Source: Pseudomonas flavescens (GTDB lineage: Bacteria > Pseudomonadota > Gammaproteobacteria > Pseudomonadales > Pseudomonadaceae). Taken from it: 64,000 nucleotides of DNA. Shown piece by piece: positions 7,754 to 16,159 of the stretch (position 1 is the stretch's first letter; the number at the start of each line of letters is the position of its first letter). Under the pieces are notes generated by a model. The model searched no databases. It had not been told where the DNA came from and worked only from the letters and a program-made list of their open reading frames with translations. The stretch is from assembly GCF_013408425.1 (NCBI RefSeq), contig NZ_JACBYV010000001.1:4092001-4156000 (forward strand). The letters run 5' to 3'. The position numbers and the translations under genes were made by a program.

Positions 7754-7844
7754 AGCGCTTAACGAATGTGCAGAACCGCGCCACTGGCCAGCTGCAGCAC
7801 GAGCATGCAAAATGCTTAACACGCTTAACCGAAGAAGAGCCCCC

Positions 7845-8324
7845 ATGAGCAGCCCCTCCAGTCAGATCGATACCGCTCCAGGCACCTCGCACGGGGCCGA
7901 TGCCCTCAGCGACAACTGGCTGGACACGCTGGTCGGCTACGCCCTGCGCCGCGCCCAGTTGAAAGTGTTCCAGCATCTGGTGGGCAATCTCGCCGAACAT
8001 GACCTGCGCCCTGCACAATTCACCGCCATGGTGATCATCGACAACGAGCCCGGCCTCATGCAGGCGGATCTGGCCCGCCAGCTTGCCATCGAACCGCCGC
8101 AACTGGTGCCTCTGCTCAACAAGCTGGAAACCCGCGGCCTGGCGCAGCGCGTACGGGGCGTGCAGGACAAGCGCGCCTACGGGGTGTTCCTCACCAAGGC
8201 CGGGCTGACCCTGCTGGAGCAGCTCAAGGCCGTCGCCGTGGCCAGCGACGATGCCGCCACCGCCGCCCTCGACGAAGATGAGCGCGTGCAATTGCTGCAC
8301 CTGCTGCGCAAGGTCAATGGCTAA
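7845..8324 (+). CDS. MarR-family transcriptional regulator
   Basis: 159 residues from the ATG at 7845. A winged-helix MarR core runs from about residue 25 to 145: LRPAQFTAMVIIDNEPGLMQ, then LARQLAIEPPQLVPLLNKLE (recognition region) and GLAQRVRGVQDKRAYGVFLT (wing). MarR proteins of this kind control hydroxycinnamate catabolism and sense the CoA thioester (FerC/FerR type). The gene converges on the end of the acd-aat-fcs-vdh-ech operon, and an inverted repeat overlaps the -35 box of that operon, so I infer that it represses ech and is relieved by feruloyl- or coumaroyl-CoA. The link to the T3SS side is less likely but it shares the upstream region with it. Confidence 0.8.
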   Translation: MSSPSSQIDTAPGTSHGADALSDNWLDTLVGYALRRAQLKVFQHLVGNLAEHDLRPAQFTAMVIIDNEPGLMQADLARQLAIEPPQLVPLLNKLETRGLAQRVRGVQDKRAYGVFLTKAGLTLLEQLKAVAVASDDAATAALDEDERVQLLHLLRKVNG

Positions 8325-8369
8325 GCGCAGCGTCGAGCGACAAGGCTCGCGTTGCCTGTCGACGCGCTG

Positions 8370-8385
8370 CAGGTGCTTGCACCTG
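8370..8385. terminator. Hairpin between convergent marR and acd
   Basis: CAGGTGC and GCACCTG form a perfect 7-bp stem with a 2-base loop immediately after the acd stop codon. A second inverted repeat, built on GCAGCGTCGA and its near complement, lies at about 8333-8369. Neither is followed by a clear U-tract. They lie in the 63-base gap between two convergent genes and may end transcription from both sides. Confidence 0.35.
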
Positions 8386-8387
8386 GC

Positions 8388-10130
8388 TCAGTGCAGAAAG
8401 GCCAACGGCGCACGGGCGGCCTCGATTCGCGCGATACGCAGGTCGATTTCCGGCAACAGATAGCTGAAGAAGAACGCCGCGCTATCGAGCTTTTCCTGAT
8501 ACCCCTCATCCTCCGTCAGCAGCGTGCGCGCCAGGCGTGCCGAGCGCGCCCAGGCATGGGCCAGCAGTGCCCAGCCCATCAGATGGAGAAAGTCACCGGC
8601 GATCCGGTAGGGATATTCAGCGTCGCCCTCGACGCCTTCACGGATCCGTAGCAAGACCCCGCGCAGCGTGCTGCACAGGTCACTCAACAGCCCGGCGTAC
8701 GCACCGCCAGCGGCACTCTCCTCGTCGAACAGCGCGAGCAGTTCGGTGAAGGCCAGGCCCTGATCGGCGAGCACCTTGCGCAGCAGCAGATCGTTGGCCT
8801 GAATCTCGTTGCTGCCTTCGTAGATCATGGCGATACGGCTATCGCGCAGGGTCTGCTCGACGGCGTACTCGCCGATGTAGCCGTAACCACCGAAGACCTG
8901 CAGCGCCTCGCTGGCCAGGTGAAAGCCCTGATCGGTGAAGAATGCCTTGATGACTGGCGTCAGCAGACCCGCCAGGCGCTGAGCCTGCTGGCGCGTCGGC
9001 TCGGCGACGGCGTGCTCGGCCTGGTCCAGCAGATGCGCCCCCCAGTAACCGATGACCCGCAGACCCTGGCTGACCGTGCGCAGGCGCAGCAGGGCCAGAC
9101 GCATGGCCGGGTGGTAATGGATCGGGTCGGCGCCAGCAGCAGCAGCCACCCCGGCAGGGCGCGCCGGTGCCCGCATCTGCTGACGCTGACGGGCGTAATC
9201 CGCGGCGTTCTGCCAGGCGGCCTCGGCATGCCCAAGGCCCTGCAGACCGACGTGCAGGCGCGCCGAGTTCATCATCACGAAGATCGCCGCCAGCCCGCGA
9301 TGCGCCTCACCGATCAACCACCCCTGGGCGCCGTCGAAATTCAGCGAACAGGTGGCGCTGCCCTTGATGCCCATCTTGTGCTCGATGCCGTCACAACGCA
9401 GGGCATTGCGCTGGCCATCCTTCAGGTACTTGGGCACCAGAAACAGCGAAATGCCTCGGCTGCCGGCTGGCGCATCCGGCAGCCGGGCCAGCACCAGATG
9501 CAGGATATCGTCGGTCAGGTCGTGCTCGCCGCCGGAGATGAACAGCTTGCTGCCGGTGATCCGGTAACTGCCATCCGCATGGGCTTCGGCTCGGCAACGC
9601 AGCAAGCCGACATCGCTGCCGGCCTGCGGCTCGGTCAGGCACATGGTCGGCAGCGCCTGCCCGGATACGACGGCTTCCAGGTAGCGTGCCTTGATGCCCT
9701 CCGGCGCGTGGGCCTGCAGACACAGGTAGGCACCATGGGCGATGCCGGTGTACATGGCCCAGGCGTGGTTGCTGGCGTAGAGCATTTCCTGCAGCGCTGC
9801 GTCGAGCAACTGCGGCAAGCCCTGGCCACCATGGGCGGGGTCACAGGCCAGCGCCGGCCAACCGCCCTCCACGAATGCGCGGTAGGCGTCCGCGAATCCC
9901 TCGGGCGTGCTCACCTCGCCATCGTGCCAGCGGCAACCCTGACGATCGCCGCTGCCGTTCAGGGGCGCCAGCACGCCTGAACTGAAGCGCCCGGCTTCCT
10001 CCAGCACCTGCAGCGCCAACGGCAGATCGACGTCAGCGAAAGACGGCAGCTCGGCCCAGGCCGCAGGTGCCTGCAGCCAGTGTTCGAGAACGAATTGCAT
10101 ATCGCGCAGAGGCGCTTGGTAATGCCACAT
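8388..10130 (-). CDS. Acyl-CoA dehydrogenase of the hydroxycinnamate operon
   Basis: 580 residues, longer than the usual 380-residue enzymes and of the DmdC-like class with an extended C-terminus. Family motifs include TMCLTEPQAGSDVGLLRCRA (flavin and substrate region), KLFISGGEHDLTDDI, NFDGAQGWLIGEAHRGL and IAMIYEGSNEIQANDLLLRK, in which the Glu of YEG is the expected catalytic base. It is the last gene of the ech-vdh-fcs-aat-acd run. In P. putida and P. fluorescens a dehydrogenase and a thiolase accompany fcs/ech and were proposed to serve a beta-oxidative side route, while the main route uses Ech. The gap to aat is 30 bases, so co-transcription is likely. Confidence 0.85.
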   Translation of the reverse strand: MWHYQAPLRDMQFVLEHWLQAPAAWAELPSFADVDLPLALQVLEEAGRFSSGVLAPLNGSGDRQGCRWHDGEVSTPEGFADAYRAFVEGGWPALACDPAHGGQGLPQLLDAALQEMLYASNHAWAMYTGIAHGAYLCLQAHAPEGIKARYLEAVVSGQALPTMCLTEPQAGSDVGLLRCRAEAHADGSYRITGSKLFISGGEHDLTDDILHLVLARLPDAPAGSRGISLFLVPKYLKDGQRNALRCDGIEHKMGIKGSATCSLNFDGAQGWLIGEAHRGLAAIFVMMNSARLHVGLQGLGHAEAAWQNAADYARQRQQMRAPARPAGVAAAAGADPIHYHPAMRLALLRLRTVSQGLRVIGYWGAHLLDQAEHAVAEPTRQQAQRLAGLLTPVIKAFFTDQGFHLASEALQVFGGYGYIGEYAVEQTLRDSRIAMIYEGSNEIQANDLLLRKVLADQGLAFTELLALFDEESAAGGAYAGLLSDLCSTLRGVLLRIREGVEGDAEYPYRIAGDFLHLMGWALLAHAWARSARLARTLLTEDEGYQEKLDSAAFFFSYLLPEIDLRIARIEAARAPLAFLH

Positions 10131-10160
10131 GAAGCACCTCGCAAAGTACCGGTTGAAGCC

Positions 10161-11399
10161 TCAAGGCCGATAGCCTGGGTTCTCGATCAGCAGCGCCATG
10201 CCCTGTCCACCACCAATGCAGGCAGCGGCGATGCCGTAACGTAGATTGGCGTCGCGCAGCTGCCGTGCCAGGGTCATCACCAAACGCAGGCCGGTAGCGG
10301 CCAGTGGGTGGCCAAGAGCGATGGAGCCGCCGCGTTGATTCAGACGCGAAGGATCCAGCTCCAGCACCTGACTGACCGCTAGTACCTGGGCGCCCTGAGC
10401 CTCGTTGATTTCCAGCAGACCGATCTCATCGAGCCTCAGGCCGCTGCGCTTCAGCAATAGCTGGATGGCGGGCGCGGGGCCGATGCCCATGCTCTCCGGC
10501 GCCACGCCGATCACGCTGGCAGCGCGCAGCAGCGCCAGAGGCGAGCGCGTGCAGTCGCACGCGCGGCCGACCAGGGCCGCCGCCGCGCCATCGACCACCG
10601 CGCAGCTGTTGCCAGCGGTCTGCACACCGCTGGGATGAATGGCGTTCAAGCGGGCCAGCGCCTCGGCATCGGTAGGCCGTGGATGACTATCCTGCGCCAC
10701 GTCGGCAACCCGCCTGGGCAGTTGAATGCCGCGCGTCTGATAGCCATCCAGTTCAAAGCGCTCATTGCCGACGGCGACGATCTCTTCGGCCAGCCAGCCA
10801 CCGTCGCGAGCCTGCAGGGCTCGCTGGTGACTGCTCAGCGCATAGGCATCCACCTGCTCGCGGCTGATGCCATAGTCATGGGCCAGGCGTTCTGCGGTGG
10901 CGATCATGTCCACGCCCGGGGCCGGGTCGTAAAGGGCCTCCCAGAGGAAATCCTTGAACTCCACTGCTGCGCCAAGGCGAAACCCTGCGCGGTGTGCATA
11001 GGCGACGATGGGGTTGCGCGACATGGACTCGGCGCCCACGCACAGTGCCAGTTGCACACCGTCACGCAACTGCGTGCCGGCCTGGCGCAACAGCTCCAGG
11101 CCGGTGCCGCAGATCCGCTGCAAGGCCAGAGCAGGCACCTGTCGTGGCACGCCACTGTAGAGGCCGACATGCCTTGGCAGCAGGTAGGCGTCGAAACTGG
11201 CCTGGGCCATGCAGCCGGCCAGCACGCTGTCTACCGCGCCTGGCTCGAGACCTGCTCGTGCCAGCACGGCGCGCCCGACCTTGATGCCCAGATCGATGGG
11301 CGAGACCTGGGCCAGCGCCCCATTGAGGTCGACCCAGGGCGTGCGCACCGCCTCGATGATCGCGACATCGTCGAAGCCCGTGAACTGCCCGCCGTTCAC
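10161..11399 (-). CDS. aat: Thiolase (acetyl-CoA acetyltransferase family) of the ferulate operon
   Basis: 412 residues, a full-length thiolase. The acyl-accepting Cys is in LQRICGTGLELLRQ, the glycine-rich HPLAATGLRLV carries the active-site His, and the second catalytic Cys is in AACIGGGQGMALL near the C-terminus. Function: thiolytic cleavage or condensation of 3-ketoacyl-CoA. It overlaps fcs by four bases and precedes acd. It corresponds to the Aat thiolase found beside fcs/ech/vdh in P. putida, where it is not essential for ferulate breakdown. The gene symbol is from that neighbourhood and is tentative. Confidence 0.8.
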   Translation of the reverse strand: MNGGQFTGFDDVAIIEAVRTPWVDLNGALAQVSPIDLGIKVGRAVLARAGLEPGAVDSVLAGCMAQASFDAYLLPRHVGLYSGVPRQVPALALQRICGTGLELLRQAGTQLRDGVQLALCVGAESMSRNPIVAYAHRAGFRLGAAVEFKDFLWEALYDPAPGVDMIATAERLAHDYGISREQVDAYALSSHQRALQARDGGWLAEEIVAVGNERFELDGYQTRGIQLPRRVADVAQDSHPRPTDAEALARLNAIHPSGVQTAGNSCAVVDGAAAALVGRACDCTRSPLALLRAASVIGVAPESMGIGPAPAIQLLLKRSGLRLDEIGLLEINEAQGAQVLAVSQVLELDPSRLNQRGGSIALGHPLAATGLRLVMTLARQLRDANLRYGIAAACIGGGQGMALLIENPGYRP

Positions 11400-13267
11400 G
11401 AACCCGTCTCGGCCCGCAGGATCGAATCGTCCTGCCCGCGATACAGCGCTTCGACCTTATCGGCACGCCACTGCAATACGGCACGTTGGTTGAGCGAGCC
11501 CTTGTCGGTGATCTCGCCACGGTCGATGGAAGGCGCCTGGTCCATCAGCGCGAGCCACTCCAGACGTGTGGCATTACCGGTCGCTTCACGGTTGAGACGC
11601 TGCAGCCAGCCGGCGAACCAGTCGCGCACCCCGGCACTGGACAGCACCTCGGCATCGCTGGCAACGGCATCCAGCCCGGCCAGCTGCCGGCACTCGTGCA
11701 GGCGCGGGAACACCAGCAGCCCCAGGCATTCGCGATCCGGCGCGGCGACCACCACGTCCTGCACGTAGGGCGAGCCTTCGAGCACTGCGCGGTTACGCAA
11801 CGGGCCGACGCTGACGAACACCCCGGAAGACAGCTTGAAGTCTTCGGCGATACGCCCGTCGAACATCAGGCCGAGCTGCGGATCTGCCGGATCGGCCAGC
11901 TTGAGGGCGTCACCGGAACAGTAGAACCCTTCCTCGTCGAACACCTCCTCGCTCTGCTGCGGAGCACGCCAGTAGCCGGGCATGATGTGCGGCCCGCGGA
12001 AACGACCTTCCAGCTTGCCGTCAGCCGGTACCAGACGCACTTCACAGCCCGGCGCCGGCAGGCCGATGTAGCCGGCCATGGACAGCGGTCCGGTGGTGAA
12101 GGTGCAGGACGGCGCGGCCTCGGTCATGCCCAGCCCGGCCATCATGCGGATACGTTCGCCACAGTGCTGCTCGGCGACCCGATCGAGGCGGTCCCAGACA
12201 CTCTGCGACAGCCCGGCAGCGGCGAAGAAGAACAGTTTGATGCGGGCGAAGAAGGTCTCGCGCAGGGCGGCGTCCTGTTCCAGTGCACTGACCAGCTCTT
12301 CCCAGCCCTTGGGTACGGTGAGGTAGGCAGTGGGCGAAATCTCTCGCAGGTTGCGCAGGGTTTCGGCCATGCCCTGGGGCGTGGGCTTGCCTTCGTCGAG
12401 GTAGAAGGTGCCGCCGTTGTAGAGCACGATACCCAGGTTATGGCTGCCACCGAAGGTGTGGTTCCAGGGTAGCCAGTCGACCAGTATCGGTGGCTCTTCG
12501 CCGAACACCGGAAAGGTCTGCAGGAGCATCTGCTGATTGGCGCAGAGCATGCGCTGGGTGGTGACCACCGCCTTGGGCAGCTTGGTCGAACCGGAGGTGA
12601 AGAGAAACTTGGCGATGCTGTCCGGCCCGGTGGCCGCGAATGCCGCCTCGGCTTCGGCACCACCTGGCTGTTCCAGCAGGCTGGCGAAGGGGAGGCAATG
12701 CCGGCCGTGGACTTCACCGCGTACGGCAATCACCGGCACATCGCCTGGGATCACCGCTTCGATGGCGCGCTGGAACGGCTGGCTATCGGCGACGAACACC
12801 AGCCCGGGGCGCAGCAGATCGCAGACGTGGCGCAGCTTGGCGTAGTCCTGGGAGAGCAGCGAGTAGGCCGGCGATACCGGGCAATAGGGGATGCCCGCGT
12901 ACATCGCGCCGAGGGCGATCTGCAGATGTTCCAGGCCATTGCCGGAGAGGATCGCCAGCGGCCGTTCGGCGCTCAGGCCGAAGCCCAGCAGGCTTTGCGC
13001 GATGGCGCGCACCTGGCCGAGCATCTGTGCATAGCTGGTGTGCTGCCAGGCACCCGCACTGTCGCGCACGGCCAGGAAGGTCTGCTGCGGGCGCACCTCG
13101 GCCCAGTGCAGCAGACGATCGAGCAGGCGCTCGGGTAGCGGCGCCAACGGCTCCAGCGAACGCATGTGGAGAATGCCCTTGCGCTCACTGACTTCCACGG
13201 CCGGATGGCCGATGGAAACCTGGCGATAACGCGGTCTGATATCGGAGTTCACCTTGCGTTTCTCCAT
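11396..13267 (-). CDS. fcs: Feruloyl-CoA synthetase
   Basis: About 623 residues, an ANL-superfamily acyl-CoA ligase. The P-loop is FLFTSGSTKLPKAVV, followed by WLPWNHTFGG and the adenylate motif MAGLGMTEAAPSCTF; the hinge region is CSGDALKLADPADPQ with LMFDGRIAEDFKLSSG. It activates ferulate, p-coumarate or caffeate to the CoA thioester for Ech. I start it at the ATG at 13267 (MEKRKVNSDIRPRYRQ). A GTG at 13288 is in frame, and GGCGGA/TCCGCC form an inverted repeat between these two codons. A-rich Crc/Hfq-like sequence AACAAGAA lies upstream at 13294-13301. It overlaps aat by four bases. Confidence 0.9.
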   Translation of the reverse strand: MEKRKVNSDIRPRYRQVSIGHPAVEVSERKGILHMRSLEPLAPLPERLLDRLLHWAEVRPQQTFLAVRDSAGAWQHTSYAQMLGQVRAIAQSLLGFGLSAERPLAILSGNGLEHLQIALGAMYAGIPYCPVSPAYSLLSQDYAKLRHVCDLLRPGLVFVADSQPFQRAIEAVIPGDVPVIAVRGEVHGRHCLPFASLLEQPGGAEAEAAFAATGPDSIAKFLFTSGSTKLPKAVVTTQRMLCANQQMLLQTFPVFGEEPPILVDWLPWNHTFGGSHNLGIVLYNGGTFYLDEGKPTPQGMAETLRNLREISPTAYLTVPKGWEELVSALEQDAALRETFFARIKLFFFAAAGLSQSVWDRLDRVAEQHCGERIRMMAGLGMTEAAPSCTFTTGPLSMAGYIGLPAPGCEVRLVPADGKLEGRFRGPHIMPGYWRAPQQSEEVFDEEGFYCSGDALKLADPADPQLGLMFDGRIAEDFKLSSGVFVSVGPLRNRAVLEGSPYVQDVVVAAPDRECLGLLVFPRLHECRQLAGLDAVASDAEVLSSAGVRDWFAGWLQRLNREATGNATRLEWLALMDQAPSIDRGEITDKGSLNQRAVLQWRADKVEALYRGQDDSILRAETGS

Positions 13268-13381
13268 TTGGGCGGATCGGTCCGCCACTGTTGTTCTTGT
13301 TTTCTTCTGTCGCGCCGCCGCCCCGCTGAAAGGACGGCAGGCAGACGCAGCCAGGCAGGTACGGTATTGGACCGGCCGCGG

Positions 13382-14830
13382 CTAAATGGGATAGTGCCGC
13401 GGGCCGTTCTGCAGGGTGACCCAGCGCAGTTGGGTGAACTGCTCGATCGCCGATCTGCCGCCGAAGCTGCCGTAGCCGCTGGACTTGACGCCACCGAAAG
13501 GCATTTGCGCCTCGTCGTGCACGGTCGGCCCATTGATGTGGCAGATGCCCGACTCGACGCGCTGCGCCAGCGCCAGCGCACGGCCGGTGTCACGGCTGAA
13601 GATCGCTGCCGACAGCCCGAACTCGGAGTCGTTGGCCAGGCGCAGCAGGTCCTCGTCGCCGTCACCGCGTAGCACCACGGCAACCGGGCCAAAGGACTCT
13701 TCGGCATACAGACGCATCGCCGGGGTCACCCCGTCGAGCAGCGTGGCCTGCATGATGCTGCCTTCGACCTGACCGCCCGCGACCAGGCGCGCGCCCTTGC
13801 TGACGGCATCGTCGACCAATGCCTTGATACGCTCGCCTGCCGACACGTCGACCAGCGAACCCAGCACCGAAGCGCTGTCGGCCGGGTCACCGGCACGCAA
13901 GGTGGCGATCTTCTCGGCCAGCTTGGCCACGAAGGCATCGGCAACCCGGGCATCCACCAGCAGCCGTTCGGTGGACATGCAGATCTGCCCCTGGTTGAAG
14001 TAGGCACCGAACGCCGCGGCGTCGACGGCGGCATCCAGATCGGCGTCATCGAGCACCAGCAAGGGAGCCTTGCCACCGAGTTCCAGCAGTGCCGGCTTGA
14101 GGTGACGTGCCGAGAGCTCACCGACGATGCGCCCGACCTTGGTCGAGCCGGTGAAGTTGACCCGTCGCACCGCCGGGTTGGCGATCAGCCGCTCGACGAT
14201 CGCCGCGGCATCGGCCGGCGCGTTGCTGATCACGTTGACCACGCCATCACCCAGGCCGGCATCCTGCAGCACCTGGCCGATCAGCCGATGCACCGCCGGG
14301 CTCAGCTCGGATGCCTTGAGCACCACGGTATTGCCGCAAGCCAACGGCATGGCGATGGCGCGGGTGGCGAGAATCACCGGCGCGTTCCAGGGCGCGATGC
14401 CAAGCACCACGCCACAGGGTTGCCGCAAGGCCATGGCGAAACTGCCGGGGACGTCGGAGGGAATCACCTCGCCGTTGATCTGCGTGGTCAGCGACGCCGC
14501 CTCGCGCAGCATGTTGGACGCCAGGTGCACGTTGAAACCGTACCAGTTGGCCATCGCCCCGGTTTCCCCGGCGGCGGCGATGAACTCGCCGGCCCGTGCC
14601 TGCATCTGCTCGGCCGCCTTGAGCAGGCGTGTACGCCGCTCGTTGGGGGCCAGCGCAGCCCAGGCGGGAAAGGCAGCCTGGGCCGCGGCAACCGCCGCGT
14701 CGGCATCCTCCAGCGTGGCGGCAGCGACACGCGAAACCAGGTCACCGGTCACCGGGTTGCGGCGCTCGAAGGTTCGTCCATCACCGGCGGGGCACGATTG
14801 GCCGCCGATCAGCAGGGGCACGTCCAGCAT
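13382..14830 (-). CDS. vdh: Vanillin / 4-hydroxybenzaldehyde dehydrogenase
   Basis: 482 residues from the ATG at 14830 (AGAGGA six bases upstream). NAD(P)-dependent aldehyde dehydrogenase fold: GIAPWNAPVILATRAIAMPL, NFTGSTKVGRIVGEL (nucleotide binding), ALLELGGKAPLLVLDDADLD (catalytic Glu) and YFNQGQICMSTERLLV (catalytic Cys). It oxidises the aldehyde released by Ech, vanillin to vanillate and 4-hydroxybenzaldehyde to 4-hydroxybenzoate. It lies between ech and fcs, the arrangement known from pseudomonads. The products feed VanAB (23.4 kb) and PobA (28.4 kb) in the same window. Confidence 0.92.
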   Translation of the reverse strand: MLDVPLLIGGQSCPAGDGRTFERRNPVTGDLVSRVAAATLEDADAAVAAAQAAFPAWAALAPNERRTRLLKAAEQMQARAGEFIAAAGETGAMANWYGFNVHLASNMLREAASLTTQINGEVIPSDVPGSFAMALRQPCGVVLGIAPWNAPVILATRAIAMPLACGNTVVLKASELSPAVHRLIGQVLQDAGLGDGVVNVISNAPADAAAIVERLIANPAVRRVNFTGSTKVGRIVGELSARHLKPALLELGGKAPLLVLDDADLDAAVDAAAFGAYFNQGQICMSTERLLVDARVADAFVAKLAEKIATLRAGDPADSASVLGSLVDVSAGERIKALVDDAVSKGARLVAGGQVEGSIMQATLLDGVTPAMRLYAEESFGPVAVVLRGDGDEDLLRLANDSEFGLSAAIFSRDTGRALALAQRVESGICHINGPTVHDEAQMPFGGVKSSGYGSFGGRSAIEQFTQLRWVTLQNGPRHYPI

Positions 14831-14921
14831 GATGATTCCTCTTATTGTCTTTATCGGGAGCTGCCTGTGTCGGCAACACTGCGGCGCTGTCGCCAGCGCC
14901 ACATGAAGCAAGGCACAGCGA

Positions 14922-15752
14922 TCAGCGCTTGTAGGCCTGCAGGCCGGGCTTGATGCTCTTGTCGTCGAGGAACTGCTTCATGCCCTGCTCGCGGCCACCC
15001 TCCTCGTCGAGCAGACGCGACTGATCGAGCTTGGCGTACAGGTAATCTTCGTTCTGCTCCCAGGTCAGCTCGCGGCAGCGCTTGAAGCCATGCTTGGCCG
15101 CGCGCAGCACCACCGGGTTCTTCTCCAGCAGGTTGCGCGCCAGCTCCAGGGTGGTTTCACGCAGTTGCGCCAGAGGCACGCTCTCGTTGACCAGCCCCAT
15201 CTCGGCGGCTTTCTGACCACCGAAGGTCTTGCCGGTCATGATGTAGTACAGCGACTGACGATGGCCCACGGTGTCGGCCATCGCCTTGCTCACCAGATTG
15301 CCCGGCGGGATGCCCCAGTTGATCTCCGACAGACCGAAGGTGGCTTCGTCGGCGCAGATCGCCAGGTCACAGGCCACCAGCGGGCTGAAACCGCCTCCGA
15401 AGCACCAGCCATTGACCATGGCGATGGTCGGCTTGGCGTAAAAGCGCAGCAGGCGCCATTGCCATTGCGAGGCTTCGCGACGGATCTTCTCCTGAAGGAT
15501 TTCCGGGCCAGCGTCCACTTCGCGGAAGTATTCCTTGAGGTCCATGCCCGCGGTCCAGGACTCGCCGGCACCGGTAAGCACCAGCACGCGAGCCTCGGCA
15601 TCCTGTTCCAGCACCTCGAGAATCTCGACCATCTCGCGATTGAGGGTCGGGCTCATGGCGTTGCGTTTTTCAGGACGATTGAGGGTGACCCAGGCGATGC
15701 CTTCTTCGACATCGACCTTGACGGTTTGCCAGCGGCCTTCGTACTTGCTCAT
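14922..15752 (-). CDS. ech: Feruloyl-CoA hydratase/lyase (enoyl-CoA hydratase family)
   Basis: 276 residues, exactly the length of pseudomonad Ech proteins. Crotonase-fold motifs: LTGAGESWTAGMDLKEYFRE (oxyanion hole), VNGWCFGGGFSPLVACDLAI and ATFGLSEINWGIPPGNLVSK, where the Glu of SEINWG is the expected catalytic residue. It hydrates feruloyl-CoA or coumaroyl-CoA and cleaves it to the aldehyde plus acetyl-CoA. It is the first gene of the operon. Its leader holds AACAAGAG, close to a Crc/Hfq motif, then AAGAGAG as ribosome binding site. Confidence 0.95.
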   Translation of the reverse strand: MSKYEGRWQTVKVDVEEGIAWVTLNRPEKRNAMSPTLNREMVEILEVLEQDAEARVLVLTGAGESWTAGMDLKEYFREVDAGPEILQEKIRREASQWQWRLLRFYAKPTIAMVNGWCFGGGFSPLVACDLAICADEATFGLSEINWGIPPGNLVSKAMADTVGHRQSLYYIMTGKTFGGQKAAEMGLVNESVPLAQLRETTLELARNLLEKNPVVLRAAKHGFKRCRELTWEQNEDYLYAKLDQSRLLDEEGGREQGMKQFLDDKSIKPGLQAYKR

Positions 15753-15788
15753 CGAATTGCTCTCTTGTTGTCTGTTGTCGATGAGCAG

Positions 15789-15822
15789 AAGCTAGCCCTG
15801 AAAAATAGTTATGTCAATTAAC
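15789..15822 (-). promoter_or_regulatory. ech promoter with overlapping inverted repeat
   Basis: On the minus strand TTGACA (15817-15812) is followed after exactly 17 bases by TAGCTT (15794-15789), a good sigma-70 promoter reading into ech. The -35 box lies inside GTTATGTCAATTAAC (15808-15822, plus strand), whose ends GTTA and TAAC form an inverted repeat. AT-rich inverted repeats over the -35 box are usual for MarR-type repression, which suits the marR gene at the far end of the operon. Confidence 0.6.
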
Positions 15823-15924
15823 CATTAATCAAAATCATCATTTCCTTGGCGACCGTATAAATGCACGCTGTAAACGACACAGGCCGCCCTTTATAACCTC
15901 GACCCGTGCACATCGCCGCTTCGG

Positions 15925-15942
15925 TATAGCGAAAGGCTTACA
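15925..15942 (+). promoter_or_regulatory. Possible GacA-type upstream element
   Basis: GGCTTACA at 15935-15942 matches the right half of the GacA box (TGTAAG-N6-CTTACA); the left half is degenerate (TATAGC at 15925-15930). It is centred about 65 bases before the predicted start of the downstream sRNA, the distance usual for rsm genes. A -10 like TAATCT lies at 15987-15992. The weak left half lowers confidence. Confidence 0.4.
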
Positions 15943-15998
15943 CGACAGTGCGCCGGTTGGCTCTGGTGACAACCCAGGCGGCGCCGTAATCTATGCCC

Positions 15999-16111
15999 AT
16001 ACCTGCAGCACAGGACGTGCTCAGGGTCATGGACGACATGACCATAGCCAGGATGGCGCGCCGACAGGATGTTGGCATTGGTCAGTAAAAGCCCGCTTCG
16101 GCGGGTTTTTT
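15999..16111 (+). ncRNA. RsmX/RsmY/RsmZ-like CsrA/RsmA-sequestering sRNA
   Basis: About 112 nucleotides with four consecutive hairpins that each present a GGA: AGCAC/GTGCT around AGGAC (16007-16021), GGTCAT/ATGACC around a GGACGAC loop (16025-16043), GCC/GGC around AGGAT (16047-16057), and GCCGAC/GTTGGC around AGGAT (16060-16076). A strong intrinsic terminator follows. Exposed A(N)GGA motifs in loops are the hallmark of RNAs that titrate RsmA/CsrA proteins under Gac/Rsm control. No open reading frame of note covers it. Start at 15999 is inferred from the TAATCT box. It lies in the 407-base gap between ech and the DUF3237 gene and reads away from ech. Which paralogue it is cannot be told from this window. 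Confidence 0.78.
16090..16111 (+). terminator. Intrinsic terminator of the Rsm-like sRNA
   Basis: CCCGC (16092-16096) and GCGGG (16101-16105) enclose a stable TTCG tetraloop and are followed by six T residues (16106-16111). Preceding A residues make it partly bidirectional, so it could also serve the DUF3237 gene, which ends at 16160 on the other strand. Confidence 0.85.
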
Positions 16112-16159
16112 ATTGCCTGTGGAAAAGTGCGGCGACCATAGGGCCACCGCGCCTTTCAC

